Assembly (NCBI GenBank): GCA_026075535.2
Contig: AP026543.1
Span: 4,402,001-4,466,000, forward strand
Direction of reading: 5' to 3'
Length of the DNA: 64,000 nt
Source: Tricholoma matsutake
Lineage: Eukaryota > Basidiomycota > Agaricomycetes > Agaricales > Tricholomataceae
Shown here one piece after another: positions 12,702-24,339 of this stretch. A program made the position numbers and the translations under genes. Below the pieces are notes generated by a model, which was given only the letters and a program-made list of their open reading frames with translations, did no database searches and was not told the origin of the DNA. Within the stretch, counting starts at the first letter, position 1, and every line of letters begins with the position of its first letter.

Positions 12702-13526
12702 TCACTGTAACTGTGTGTCATCAACGTGGACAAAGCAGGGGGCTTTTGCCAATTGTTGTTCGTCCAAGGAAGGCGACCAGGAAGCTGTGGAGCGCTCATC
12801 AGAGTCAGGAAACCGGATATTGATCCCCTCAGCCAGTGTCCGCATGCGCCAGCGAACGGCTTCGTCGGCCCAATATGTAGCCAAGCTCAGTTCATCCTCA
12901 AAGCTGTACTGGTAGCGTAGACAAGTAGGCTCTTGGTTACGGCGAATGGCTTCTAACAACGCATCTTCGTCAAAGTCCACCGATGGAGACCTGGAATCTA
13001 GAATGACATCCATGATCGAAGGCTTTCGGCCAAGCCAGTCTGTGTGTAGATCGACAACCTGACGCGCCTCTGATAACGACACCTTGGTATGGAGTGGATA
13101 ACGGTGATAAAGTTGTTTATTCACAAACAGCGAACTAGCTTGGCTCCCAGCTGTGTGCGCAGTTGATCTAGACGTGTTAGATGTAGAGGAGCCAGTTTTT
13201 CGGGAGTGTGAAACAGTAGGAAGGCGGCTAGTGCCGTGAGATAGGGGCGCGAGAGACTGGCGCCTGACCATACGGGTAGAGTAGTTCTTTGACTCTCGGC
13301 TGCCAGAGGCAGTGCGTGAAGAAAAATGTCGGAAACTACGGCGAGGAGATTTCACGGCCCCTGACAATTGTTTGCCGCCATGTGAACGACTATCGCTCCT
13401 TCGTGAGAAGATAAGTGGAGATTTGGAATGCTGTGGAACTTACCTTTGCGGGGCTTGCTGCGTATTCGAGCAATTTTTCCGCATGCGAGCAAAAGCCTGT
13501 GGGTCAAGAATAACGCGTAAGGCCAT
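12702..13526 (-). CDS. hypothetical protein, Ser/Arg-rich N-terminus
   Basis: Not recognised. Exons 13444-13526 and 12702-13335 join in frame across a 108-nt intron (GTAAGT donor) to give 238 residues. The first 90 residues are rich in Ser, Arg and Thr. The C-terminal half looks folded: NKQLYHRYPLHTKV, LGRKPSIMDVILDSRSP, CLRYQYSFEDELSLATYW and DEAVRWRMRTLAEG. The frame is open for about 15 codons upstream of the chosen ATG, reading PPDILLPITYMALRVILD, so one or more 5' exons may be missing from this model. No catalytic motif or membrane span is seen. Confidence 0.5.
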
Positions 13527-14278
13527 GTAGGTTATGGGAAGAAGAATGTCCGGCGGCTGACGCGGAGACTGTCCTTCGTAAACAAGCCGTCAGTCGGATT
13601 CTGAAGAATGACATTGATATCTATGAGCTGGGTTCGGATATGACGCATCTTGTGGGTGTGTGATCGTGAGGTAAAATTATTCAGTATTACGCGGTGATAT
13701 TTTGACAGAACTCGTCGGGCGGCCGGAAACACCCTAGACGTAGCCGTATCCAGGAATTAATTGACATCCATGGGCACTCTAGACGGGGATCAAAACAGGT
13801 GTGAGTAAAGGATACTTGACATTTGCATTGATTGCCCGCAGTGTCGAATAAACATGTCGAATCAGGAATATAATTAATCAAAGAGCGGGTGCGCGGCCAC
13901 GAAACTGAGTCAGTTCTTGTACAAACTGTTGAGAAACAAGAAACGTTACGTAGACACTGGAAAGCTGTGTGGCGGTTGATGTGTTCCCGCTCCACAGCTT
14001 TCCAGTGTCTACGTTAGTATGCTACCAATGCAAGTGCAATGACATAATTCTCAGACCGGAAGCGCGATAGGCTCGGGCTTGATCGATGCGTACCCACTTG
14101 ATCTCCTGTCGTGCTCATCTATAAGGGAATAAGTAATGTAAAGCGTTGGTTCAGAACTTCCAAAACAATGTTACATCACGCGACAAAGCTCGAGAAGGGA
14201 AGTCGATCATTTTGATATTATCGTTTGTACGTCGATGAGAATTCAGATATTTATAGCCACCCTTTGCTCAGTTCACCC
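13527..14278. other. intergenic region with one long perfect hairpin
   Basis: About 750 bases between the unknown gene and the 3' end of NDUFS8. It may contain 5' exons of the unknown gene. The one notable structure is the inverted repeat at 13949-14013, listed separately. Confidence 0.4.
13949..14013. repeat. perfect 21-22 bp inverted repeat
   Basis: The left arm is 13949-13969 and the right arm 13993-14013; they are perfect reverse complements (GTAGACACTGGAAAGCTGTG and its complement) separated by 23 bases. One more base pair (13948 with 14014) extends the stem. No flanking duplication was found. It could be a terminator-like hairpin, a small-RNA source or a relic of a small inverted-repeat element. 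Confidence 0.85.
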
Positions 14279-15236
14279 TCACCGATAAACGTGATCAGCT
14301 GTGAAGATAAACGTCAGGCCAGCTGAGGGGGCTTGAAAAGCCAAAAACGGCGTACAATGGAGGTTTGCAGCAATTTCGGCCTCAGCTCTGTCTCCATTCG
14401 CAAGGAGCTTCTCTTTGTTATAGAGCAGTTCTTCCCGTGTTTCGGTCGAGAATTCCTGATTTTGGGCTTGACAATAATGAACGTCCCTTCCATAATTGAG
14501 GTCGAACGCAAAACAAACTTACTTTCCACTATAGCATCCACAGGACAAGCCTCCTGACAGAAACCACAATAGATGCATTTGGTCATATCAATATCTAGGG
14601 AGAATCAGGAAAGGGTCTCTAAACTAAATGCAGCGAAACCGACCGTATCTGGTGGTTTTTCGAGAACCATCCATGCGCGCTTCACTTTCAATTGTGATGG
14701 CTTGGGCGGGACAGATTGCTTCGCACAGTTTGCAGGCTGGGAAAAAGGTAACTTGGAGGGGAAAGGCTTGTCGTAGATCTGACATACCGATACATCGCTC
14801 TTCACCACTGGGGTACCGCCGGAGAGCGTGTTCTCCGCGGAAACGCGGTGAGAGTGGACCTTTCTCAAATGGATACATAATGGTGTATGGCGGTCGGAAG
14901 AAGTTTTCCAGCACAATCCACATTCCTTTTCCAACTCATTAGAGCCAGGGAGACGGGTGGAATATGACCCTTACCTCGAAGAATCTCCGTGAAGAAAAAT
15001 AGATGAACAGCCTTATCGATGGAAGTCGCTTCATATTTGTACGGATTGATATCACCCCCCTTGGCCATTGAAACGGTATTGTGGTGATGTGATCCTTTGG
15101 CATGTTCAGCATGGGACCGAGTAGAAGTGGATAATAAACGTTGAGCAATGAGAGCTGTGTGCACAGAGGACACACGAGAAGACACCCGCAGACGCGGCTG
15201 TAAACCAAGAAGAAGACGCGGCCTGGCGAAGGACAT
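14279..15236 (-). CDS. NADH:ubiquinone oxidoreductase 23-kDa subunit NDUFS8 (NuoI/TYKY)
   Basis: This is the core complex I subunit carrying clusters N6a and N6b in the mitochondrial matrix arm. Six exons, 14975-15236, 14788-14925, 14644-14736, 14523-14594, 14356-14466 and 14279-14298, give 231 residues. Two ferredoxin motifs are complete: [12 protein letters not shown] and [12 protein letters not shown]. Other family landmarks are [54 protein letters not shown] and the C-terminus DHVYR (compare DYLYR in animals), encoded by a 20-nt last exon. The first 40 residues are Arg/Ser/Leu-rich and look like a mitochondrial presequence. It is divergent from the prefoldin gene. Confidence 0.95.
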
Positions 15237-15327
15237 GATTGAGATTGACGTTGCCACCAACGGCGACGATGGACGTGACACGGGAGCTTAAGGGTCACGG
15301 TGTTACGCTTCGTCACGCCACTCCAGA
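15237..15327. promoter_or_regulatory. short bidirectional promoter region
   Basis: Only 91 bases separate the proposed start codons of NDUFS8 (minus) and prefoldin subunit 2 (plus), so the two transcripts must start within it or overlap. I see no TATA box. Confidence 0.55.
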
Positions 15328-15855
15328 ATGTCTTCTCCAGCAACAAAATCTAAAGCGAAGCCGCCTGTGCTTTCAACTCAGGGTAAGTTTTGTAATATAC
15401 TTGTGTTTTTTACCGATCTCACTCATAGATTAGTCAGAGATCCAACAAAACTTTTCTCGCATGCAAAATGAGCTGCAAGCGTTAGCAGGTAAGATCGGAG
15501 AGTTAGAACAGGAATCAGACGAATACGGGTGAGTACGTATATCGCCTTATATTTCGCTGTTCTCATGCCATTTTTTCAGACTCGTCTTGACAACTCTGAA
15601 CGAAGTTCTTGCGGAAGAGCCAGATCGCAAATGCTTCCGTCTCATTGGTGGTGTGCTTGTTGAGCGGACGGTAAAGGATGCTGTTCCTGCGCTCCAAACA
15701 AACCGCGATGGGGTTCGTCAATTCGTCAAGTAATCTTATTGTTTTGACTTGCTCTCTAGATACGTAAAGTCATCGGTACTCTCGCAGAGCAGTACAAAAG
15801 CAAGGAACAAGATCTTGATTCATTTAAACAAGATTATAACATTCGCCCTGTGTAG
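15328..15855 (+). CDS. prefoldin subunit 2 (GIM4/PFDN2)
   Basis: Prefoldin is a hexameric cytosolic co-chaperone that passes unfolded actin and tubulin to CCT; subunit 2 is a beta-type subunit. Exons 15328-15382, 15438-15528, 15580-15712 and 15760-15855 give 124 residues, the usual size. The structure is helix-hairpin-helix: an N-terminal coiled coil (EIQQNFSRMQNELQALAGK, ELEQESDEYGLVL), the beta region with RKCFRLIGGVLVERTVKD, and the C-terminal coil IRKVIGTLAEQYKSKEQDLD. All are standard for this subunit. The exon 2 acceptor is TAGTCAG at 15431-15437; using TAG alone would break the frame. Confidence 0.93.
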
Positions 15856-16064
15856 AAATAGGACTCACGTTCATTGTTATTCAACGTCATAAAGTATGAA
15901 CGTGCTGGAAGTTCGGGATGCCTTGTATACGACTTATATTCATGCATCATTGCAGCAGGACCCTGCCAGGGAGTGAAGAAAGACTTTTGATGCTATTCCT
16001 ATTTGTGATTAGCGCTACGTTTAGTATTACATCTATGTATTATGCTAATTGAAGTCAATTGACC

Positions 16065-19000
16065 TCATCGCCCAAGAGAACCCATAAAACTGGAAAGATC
16101 GAGCCCCTCATACTCATGCTCTGGTGGCAAGTCCTCCAAGCCTTGAAGCACATTCTTCTGGCTTACAGGCCCAGACGACTCCGCTGCTTTCTTCTTGGCA
16201 GCAATGGCAGCGTCTTCCTCCTCTGTCGTACGTTTGAAAAGGTCGAGTACTAGATCGGTGTCCATGGAGGCCAACTCTGAGTTTTGTTGAGTGACGATTG
16301 AGTTTGCAATATTGAGCTTGAACCGTTGTAGTCTAAAGCAGATTATTAATCCATGATCTAATGTCATTGAAAAAGATATTCCTCACCCCATGATTTTTTC
16401 CTCCAGCGTTCCTTTAGTAATTAGCCGATAAACGTTCACGACCTTCTTTTGACCAATGCGATGGGCTCTGTCCATGGCTTGGAGATCCTTCATAGGGTTC
16501 CAATCATGCTCCACGAATATTACTGTATCGGCACCAGTGAGCGTCAAGCCCAATCCACCAACGTGCGTTGTGAGAAGTAAGCAGTCGATGCTGGGATCAG
16601 AATTAAACGTTTGCACAACTGCGTGACGCTTGCTAGCCTCCGTTCCACCGTCGAGTCTCATATACGTAACAGAAGGCATATGCTCCTTGAACAAATCCGT
16701 CTCGATGATATCAAGCATCTGCTTCATCTGGCAAAATATGAGAACGCGGTGTTGGGAGAAGGCGCCGTCTGACTCGGCGACCGTGTCAATTAGCTCGCTC
16801 TTCCCGGAATCGTTTACGCCGTTGGATGCACATCCAATCCCACAGTCAATCAGGAGCTGGCTGAGAAAGGCGATGAACACGGGTATCACGAAGAGATCAC
16901 ACTACACGACTTACCGTAGCGCGAGTAATTTTGGTGCATGTTGTATACCATTTATTCCGTCAGATTGGCTTCCAACCTTCAACAAAGCAGCCTTGATCAC
17001 TTCGGGATCCTTGTTCAGAACCAATGCCGGGTGGTTGCATAGTTTTCTCAAGTACTGCAACGATTGGAAGATGTGCTGTTGCTCTGGTCCCCCTTTGCTC
17101 GGTCGATCATCTTTTACGGCGTCTTTGACAGAAAGGTGTGCTTTGGACTTTGAGAAATCATCGTATAGATATTTCTGCAACTCGGAAAGCTCGCAATAGT
17201 AGTCCTGGATAATCTTGGGTGGTAGGTCGTTCAGAACATCTTCCTTCAACCGACGAAGTAGAAATGGCAGAACTTGTTTATGCAATGCTTCAAGAGCCAG
17301 TGCAGCTGAATGTTTAAATGCATTAGCGCCCGCAAAAAGTGCAAATACTTCACTGACCAGCTTCGCCGTTTTTCGCCTTCCCATCGCGATTGGACAGTAT
17401 TGGCTTCCCAAACCGTTCGTTGAAGGATGTTTCCGTACCAAGAAATCCAGGCATCAAGAAGTCAAAGAGGCTCCACAGCTCCAAAACATTGTTTTGTATT
17501 GGTGTGCCAGACAGAATAAGGCGATGCTCAGCTCGTATACACTTGACGGCCTTCGTAAGTTTTGTTTTGGCATTCTTTATAATGTGCCCTTCGTCGAGAA
17601 TGCAGTAGAGCCAATTGACGTCTTGAAGACTAGAGATATCGTTTCGAACCACCTCGTACGATGTGATCACAACGTCGTACGACTTCAGTTTTGACATCAA
17701 CCTAGACCGTTCTCGAGAATTGCCAGTATACAAGACAGGACGCAGATTCTCCGAATATTTAAGAATCTCGTAATACCAGTGACCAGTTAGAGTTGGTGGA
17801 CAGATAATGAGTGATGGAAGGTGCACAGAATCAGGAGAATTCGTCTCGCGATGCCGCTGAAATCGCTCGTAATGTTTGCTTGACAATATGCATATTGATT
17901 GTAATGTCTTGCCAAGACCCATATCTAGACAGAGTTCCAGCCAGGCTGAGCATAATGAATTGGTTCACAGACTCACCGTCACATAGGATGCCATGCAGGT
18001 GGTACTTGGCAAGAAAAGCCAGCCAGTTGACACCGTCCTGTTGGTACTTGCGGAGTTCTGCCTTGATAGTAACAGGAATGATATATGGTTCAACTTTGGA
18101 CCCATCAAGTAACTGCAATAAGAATTGACGTTCAGTTTCGCGACGTTTGAGTAAATCATCGGGGAAGCCAGGAGGATCTGGAAGGCCAGCCTAAATTCTC
18201 GATCAGCGATGGCAGTTTCACTAGGGGTATCATCTAACCTCGAGGGGCACCATTTTTACTAGGGCGGCAAACGTGTTCGTAGCAATTGAACGGATATCGT
18301 CATCCGAGTCGCTCATCCTGCCAAGAACGGGAACGATCATGAAAATCACGTACGGCAGTGCCTTGATGTCGAGGTGCTGGACAACATCTACAGTGGGGTC
18401 AATGTTGACGATCTAGTAAAGAGTTAATGTACCAACGATATATCAACTCTGTGGCTCCTTGTCGATTAGTGAGAGCAAGTGGATCGCCAAGTAAAGGGAC
18501 CAGATGCTCGACGACGTAACGCATTGCATCCAAGGTCATCACATCACAGATTGTTGCAAAACATCTAGCGGCAGACTGTCGAATTATAGCAAGTCGGCTA
18601 CGAAGCGCCAAGTCCAACATCGGAAAGGTCTCCACCAGTTTCGGATAAAGATCCTGGTGAAAGGTAGGTGCGATGGCTTCTAACACGCTAAGCGAATCTA
18701 TGACATCTTGTCCATACTGTTTTTCAATGAGCACGTCCGACTGTTCTGGTGAGCCTATTGAGAACGGTGAGTTGACACATCTCCGGCAAACATGAACGGA
18801 ACAAACCAGATTGGAATGCGCTGACAAGTCCACCCGCCATCGATTGCCACATACTGGGAATGATGTCCAATAATCGGGGTCCAAACTTTAGCGCAAGCTG
18901 ATCAAACGCTAAACGTGCACCACGTCGGGAAAGGCGGGCTTTAGCGCTCTCGTCAGGTTTCTCAACACCTGGTTTGTCCTTCAGTTTTCCACTGTCTTTA

Positions 19001-22000
19001 CTGCTTTGCTGTGAGAGAGAGTTGACGGCATGAAGAGAAAGAATTCCATCGGTGCGCTGGCGGGTGTAGGCGAAGGTAGGCGTCTGCTCAACATCCTGGC
19101 AGAGGAAAGTACACAGATTCTTTATAATCTTGTCCAGAGGTTGCGCAATATTGTGATTGGCACAGAATTCGATGAAGGCACTGATCGCCACAGCAGAGCG
19201 AGTCTGAAGATCTAAGTTCTCCTCATTCTAGATTAGAGACGTCAGAGATGAATATACCGAGTAGAGTTGCATTTACCTTGATACCATTCATTATACCTTT
19301 CACGACTGGGCTTACTTTATCCGGAGTACTTTTGAAGGCAACGAAGGCAGCTGCGAAGGCAGCCGATACCCGTATATCATGCTGAGCTTTTACCTCGATA
19401 TATCGCTCGATGGTCGTGACAATCTTACACCGCTTCTCGGCAATAATGCTCAGTTCGCGTTTCTTGGTCCTGCCCAAGCTGTCTTTCAGCGTTGTGTACA
19501 TAGTCCCGACGGCAGCCTGTGCCATTTCGATGGTAAAGCAACCTTGTTTTGTACCCGTTATATCGATTTCCGTGCCCAAGAATGGTATTGATGAAAGTGG
19601 TAGCTTGCAATCAGTTGCAAAGGACTGAAGAAGGGAGATGCAATCTGCGTGAATCCGACTAAGAGTGAAAGCCATCTCATGATAAGCAGAGGGAGGTTTT
19701 GCTTGGAGCCATGACAAGGTCCTTAGACTGACTTCCTTAGCAAGGGATGACGTCTCGATGAGGGGGCGATCCGTCGAGATAGAAGCATGTTCCCTTGCCC
19801 ATTCCTCCGATATCACAGCAGCCAAAAACTTCTGGAGCATGCTTGTCGACTCAATATAATGGGTGAGTATTGGTTGGAAATACTCATCCACGCGCTATCA
19901 AAGAACGGATGAATAGCGTTAAATAGCTCAAGCTTCTTGAACTCACCTCACTAGGCCAAAATGTTATGAGATAAGCCAACGCTGTGGCGGATGCGACCCT
20001 TGCCTTGAGAATGACTTCAGTCGTGATCAAGGAAAGATCCTGGGTAAGCATGTTCTTATCAACGTTGTGCCGTTCATGGGTTACCTCCCCTTCGGAAGCC
20101 ATGGAAGGTCGGTAAAAGGTCGAAGAGTCTATCGCCACCCCAAAGGGTGTCATCATAACCGCGTACCATTCGAGAATAAGTTGATGGTCTGTGACAGCCT
20201 CCAGCCGGCCAGGGATAGCAGCCATGATCGAAAAGGCTGTTCGCCAAGCTGTAAGACTCGCGTCACGGATATCTGATCGCTCTTCAACGATAAGGTTTTG
20301 GAAAATAAGGCGAAGGAAAGGAGGTGCGATCCAGTCTCGCGGAAGGGAAGGCACATTCATAAAGGCACTGAGCGTTTTGACGACGGCCAGTCGCACGCTT
20401 GCAATTGTATGTCGAAAAAATGGGAATAGGGTGGATGCAAGCGTTGTAAGTGGTAACCTCCCAAAGAGATCAGATGTAGGTAGTTATAGAAGTGAAAACC
20501 AAAACACGTACGAAATAGTATCATTTGCCAGCATTGTAATCACTTGGTCGTATGTGACTAGCTTGCCTAATTTTAAGATCATCAGGGAAGGAAAATGAGT
20601 GGATGATGGGACACAGACCCAGAAGATCCATCACTACTCCAACGCTTGAGCTCAAATCATCCTTCATATCACACAAACAACACCACAAAACCAATAATAC
20701 GTCGCCTAAGGATTCAGGGAGCTGCTCTACAAGATGGCCTGCCACTGGCAACAAGCAAGAGGCCGCCACTGACCGAACATCATCATCACGATCCCCAAGA
20801 CTATGATTCAAGGATTCAGCAATACAGACAACGGGATGGTTTATAACCCACACACCCTAAAATGGCAGCATCCACAACACCCCGAAGCACCGCATGACCA
20901 GACTCACCCTCTTGCTTCACAGCGTGTTGATCAAATAAATCGCTCCTAACAGCAACCTCGTACTTAATTCCGAGTAAGCCTGCATGCCTAATCTCCCATA
21001 TGTGATTTTTCCCGTCATTGGCCTTGGAATTTTTGCCTTGCACCGGAATCGGAAAGTCCTGCCGAATCATCTGGAGAAGTATGGCATGTACGTGTAGTAG
21101 TGACCGGTGGGGCATGTGCAGCAACAGTGATCCCAACGTTTGGGATACTGTTTCGCGGACCGGCGCTACTACCTACATGGAAAACGAATGAGTATCCATT
21201 GATAATTTCTCGAAGAAGACAGCGGAAGACCTGGTCTGACACGAAATCGCCAAAGCGATCTAAAACGAACACGCAAAGAAATTTTGCAGCCAAATCATTG
21301 CACCACCTTTCGTGGGCGAACTGGTTCTCTTCCCATGATGCGTCATCTATTTAGATGTAAGAAGGAAACTGAGTTGAAACTGAGAACAAAGTATCTAACC
21401 TCGCATCCCTCCATAATTGCCCTGAATTTTGATTAATTCGCGCAACGCCATTGCAGCGCCATGCCTAACCTCCCAGGCAGCACTAAATAAGTCAACCTCA
21501 AGGATACTGACCACCCCGTTCCAAACCCAGTCACCGGCCTTGACGTCCAATGCCTTTGATTGTTGGGTAGTTTTGGGGGATACGGCGCCCCCCTTCGAGG
21601 GGTCAATGATAACCTTCTCTGCGGATGAGCCATTAGCACTTGGTTTAGGACTTGCTACTCGCGAACCCGGGGCAATTTTGTCGTCAGTCGACAATAGGCG
21701 GACTCTACAAACATTGTCAATGAGATATGTAATGGATTGCGACAAACAATCGAATTCGTACTTGCTGGACGAACCAGCGGGAGCTGCATTATATTTGGCT
21801 CCCGTGACTTGCGGCGGGGGAGCAGCAACGAAGGCAGAATTGCCAGGTTTTCGTTTCCGCTTTAAACGATTGCGTTCACGAGCCGATAGAGCACCTAGAT
21901 CCTCAGGAACCGGTGTTGCAGGAGACGGAGCAGAAGGAGTCACAGAACGCGTGGCAGGCCGGTCTTCTTGTTTTATAGGTTCCTCTGACGGGAAAGTCTG

Positions 22001-22752
22001 CATGGGCGAAAGAGGTTCAACACTTGGTTCTGATTTCACAGGGACGTCTTCCATTTCGACGTCGCCATCAGCCTCTGCTTCTGCAAACTCTTTTTCAAGG
22101 TCCATCTCGTCTGCCACGTTGTCAAGAAAATCCAAGCCGAGACGTCCCATTGCTTCTTTGCGTGCTTTCTTGACCTCAGTTGCGCTTGAAAGAATACCGG
22201 CGGGCTTTACGAATTCTTTGCCAGATGAGGCCAAGAGCAACTTTCCTTGCAAGACAAGACCTTGGACCGAGAAACTTGGAAAAGGCGGCTCTGGTAAGGG
22301 CGGCTCTTCAGTAGAACTTTGCATGGCGTCGACATCTTGAGAGGGTTTCCAGAGAGGTACCAGAGTGAATATGTGGGATAGTGCAACAGATGCAGCAGTC
22401 CGCGTTTCGAAAGATTTGGAATGAAGAAAGGGAATTATCTACGCGTTTTTCAGACATAAAGAAAGGTGAAATATGCTGCAAACGCACCCGGGCTACCACT
22501 GACATCAACTCAGCCCAAGCGGATGGATCTCCGAGGGATACATGCTGACGATTTGATTTGATGTCCTCATCGTTAATTGAAACGTCACCGATTACGCTTT
22601 TGGCGGCCAACTGTGCAAGTTGCTTTGCTGCAGTATTCCTTACAGAGGTGGACGATCCTGTATCTAGTAAAAGAAGGAGTCTGTCCAACCTGATTGAAAT
22701 GAGTGGAACGAACGAAAGTTTGTGTGCGATCTAAGGCACACCTCGAAGTCAT
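16065..22752 (-). CDS. MOT1: TATA-binding protein remover MOT1 (BTAF1), Swi2/Snf2 ATPase
   Basis: Mot1 uses ATP to strip TBP from DNA in the nucleus. Seventeen exons join in frame: 22742-22752, 22488-22689, 21400-22438, 21231-21346, 20856-21172, 20619-20800, 20512-20566, 19947-20457, 19277-19894, 18807-19227, 18437-18754, 18239-18387, 17977-18190, 17358-17924, 16915-17305, 16387-16860 and 16065-16332, giving 1950 residues (yeast 1867). The N-terminal HEAT region carries the typical acidic, disordered insert. The ATPase motifs are complete: DDMGLGKTLQ (I), LDEGHIIKN (II), ILSGTPIQNN (III), VGGLGLTLTGADTVIF (V) and MDRAHRIGQKK (VI). The last exon ends in the family's C-terminal tail with GLDLSSFMGSLGR. 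Exon 1 is only 11 nt and is the least certain. Confidence 0.95.
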
Positions 22753-23187
22753 ACCGCAAGGGGATAACCGGGCCGAGTTAATTCTAATGAGAGTATGTTT
22801 TGGCTTATTTACGGGGGGATGTCTATCGCATGAAGAACGTTCGCCTTTATAAATCTTCTCGTGCCCATCCGGTGTTTGTCAGCTCTGTAGATGGCTAACA
22901 TAGCAAAACAACCTCCCCGCACTAATACATTCTTGGAAAGACAGAGGGTTTGCGGAAAACATGCGCATTTGATCACTTCAGACCATTCATCTTCCATTTA
23001 CCAGTATGACTATTTGTATAATACTTTGGTGATGAACCCCTCCGTATCTTCGGATGTTTATTGCCGTAGAAGTCGCCAAGGCTACGTACCGCGTGAGCCA
23101 GTGGGATTTGTAGCCATTTCCTATCCGAACGCTTGCTTTTTGAGCTACTCATTGTCTCTCATTGTACACACTCCTTTACTTTTCAAC
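22753..23187. promoter_or_regulatory. divergent promoter region, MOT1 and CAP gene
   Basis: The 435 bases between the two start codons should hold both promoters. The CAP frame stays open back to an ATG at 22891, but the signal peptide begins at 23188, so the upstream part is more likely leader sequence. Pyrimidine-rich tracts precede 23188, as often seen at fungal transcription starts. Confidence 0.45.
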
Positions 23188-23842
23188 ATGATCGTTTTCA
23201 TTCTCCTTTCTATCATTTTTACACTCTTTTCCAACTATGTTGTATATGCCCTACCTCTTTCCGAACCCTCCCAATCCCAGATCAATAACATCCTACTCGC
23301 CCATAACAACATACGGAGTGCGCATAACGCTTCCGCCTTGATATGGTCTCACCAATTTGGAGCGAAAGCTGCTTCCTGGGCGGATGAATGCCTGCTCCAG
23401 CCGACCGGCGGGACTTTGAGTGATACTCCGTATGGGGAACTCCAAGTCGCTGCCACTGGCAACTTCTCTATTCAAGATGCCATTCATGCATTTGTTCAAG
23501 ATGAATGCAAGTAGGCTCATTTTGAGAATGTTTTCCGTTGATTGACTATCCTTCCTATAGCGAGTTACAATCCTGACCATCCAATACTCAGCCATTTCAC
23601 GCAAGTTGTGTGGAAGGCAACTACCCATGTCGGCTGCGCTGTCAGCCAGTGCAAGGGCCTGTTGACGCCGCACTCTGGCGGTACCAATTGCACATCCGAT
23701 CTCGACCCATTAGATGCGACATATTATGTCTGTCTGTATACTCCCCCAGGAAACGTTATAGGACAAGAAGAGTAAGTATGATTGCCCAGCCGCCTTCAAA
23801 CACTTACCCTTTAATACGTTCAGGGCCAATGTACAACCATGA
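23188..23842 (+). CDS. secreted CAP-superfamily (SCP/PR-1-like) protein
   Basis: CAP proteins are secreted; the yeast relatives (Pry) bind sterols and fatty acids. Exons 23188-23510, 23565-23771 and 23824-23842 give 182 residues. A signal peptide is visible at residues 1-21 (MIVFILLSIIFTLFSNYVV...). Both family signatures are present: SHFTQVVWKATTHVGCAV, with the conserved H, and YVCLYTPPGNVIGQ. The earlier LLAHNNIRSAHNASALIWS is the first CAP helix with its His, and AASWADECLLQ follows. Cysteines are few but placed as in PR-1. The protein is a single CAP domain without a long Ser/Thr linker or GPI site. A role in lipid binding or host interaction is possible but not shown. Confidence 0.9.
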
Positions 23843-24339
23843 TCCTCTTGGCTGGTACTAACTCGCGTCTTCAATTCTTGTCTTCTGTGGCCTAGAGCCC
23901 CTATGCGCCTGCTCGACGCTGCGTTATATTGGCTCTTTAAAAAAATCGGAGACCTCTTAGACTGATACCCTTTCTTATATCCTAGCACAATCAGTGTCAC
24001 TTATTTACAATATCTGTACGACTTTACTTCACCCTCGCAACTGTTATGCGTAAATTACTTCGCGCCCTTTCTGACTCGCAGGAGCCTGCGCAATGTCGAA
24101 CCTTCAGCAAGTGTTTCGACTTTACCTATGTAATTATGTGTATGATACAAACGATATTTTCGCACTGTCAATGGTCAATGACTGAAATCGTACGTATTCT
24201 TTCACGTTGGCCGTGAATCGAAGCTAGAATATTCATATGGTACACCCACTGCTCGATGCACAATAACCTCTCCAATCGATGCAGTCATATGGCCATATTC
24301 TGCAGGCTGTCGCTGTTTGTCAATACGGTGTTGGTGCCA
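23843..24339. other. convergent intergenic region, no gene seen
   Basis: About 500 A/T-rich bases between two convergent 3' ends. No ORF or repeat is supported. Confidence 0.45.

Noticed and set aside
16630..17694. Plus-strand ORFs of 159-189 codons
   Set aside because: They are shadows of the MOT1 helicase exons on the other strand.
21429..22340. Plus-strand ORF of 303 codons
   Set aside because: It is antisense to MOT1 exon 3, whose frame is supported by family resemblance and splice continuity.
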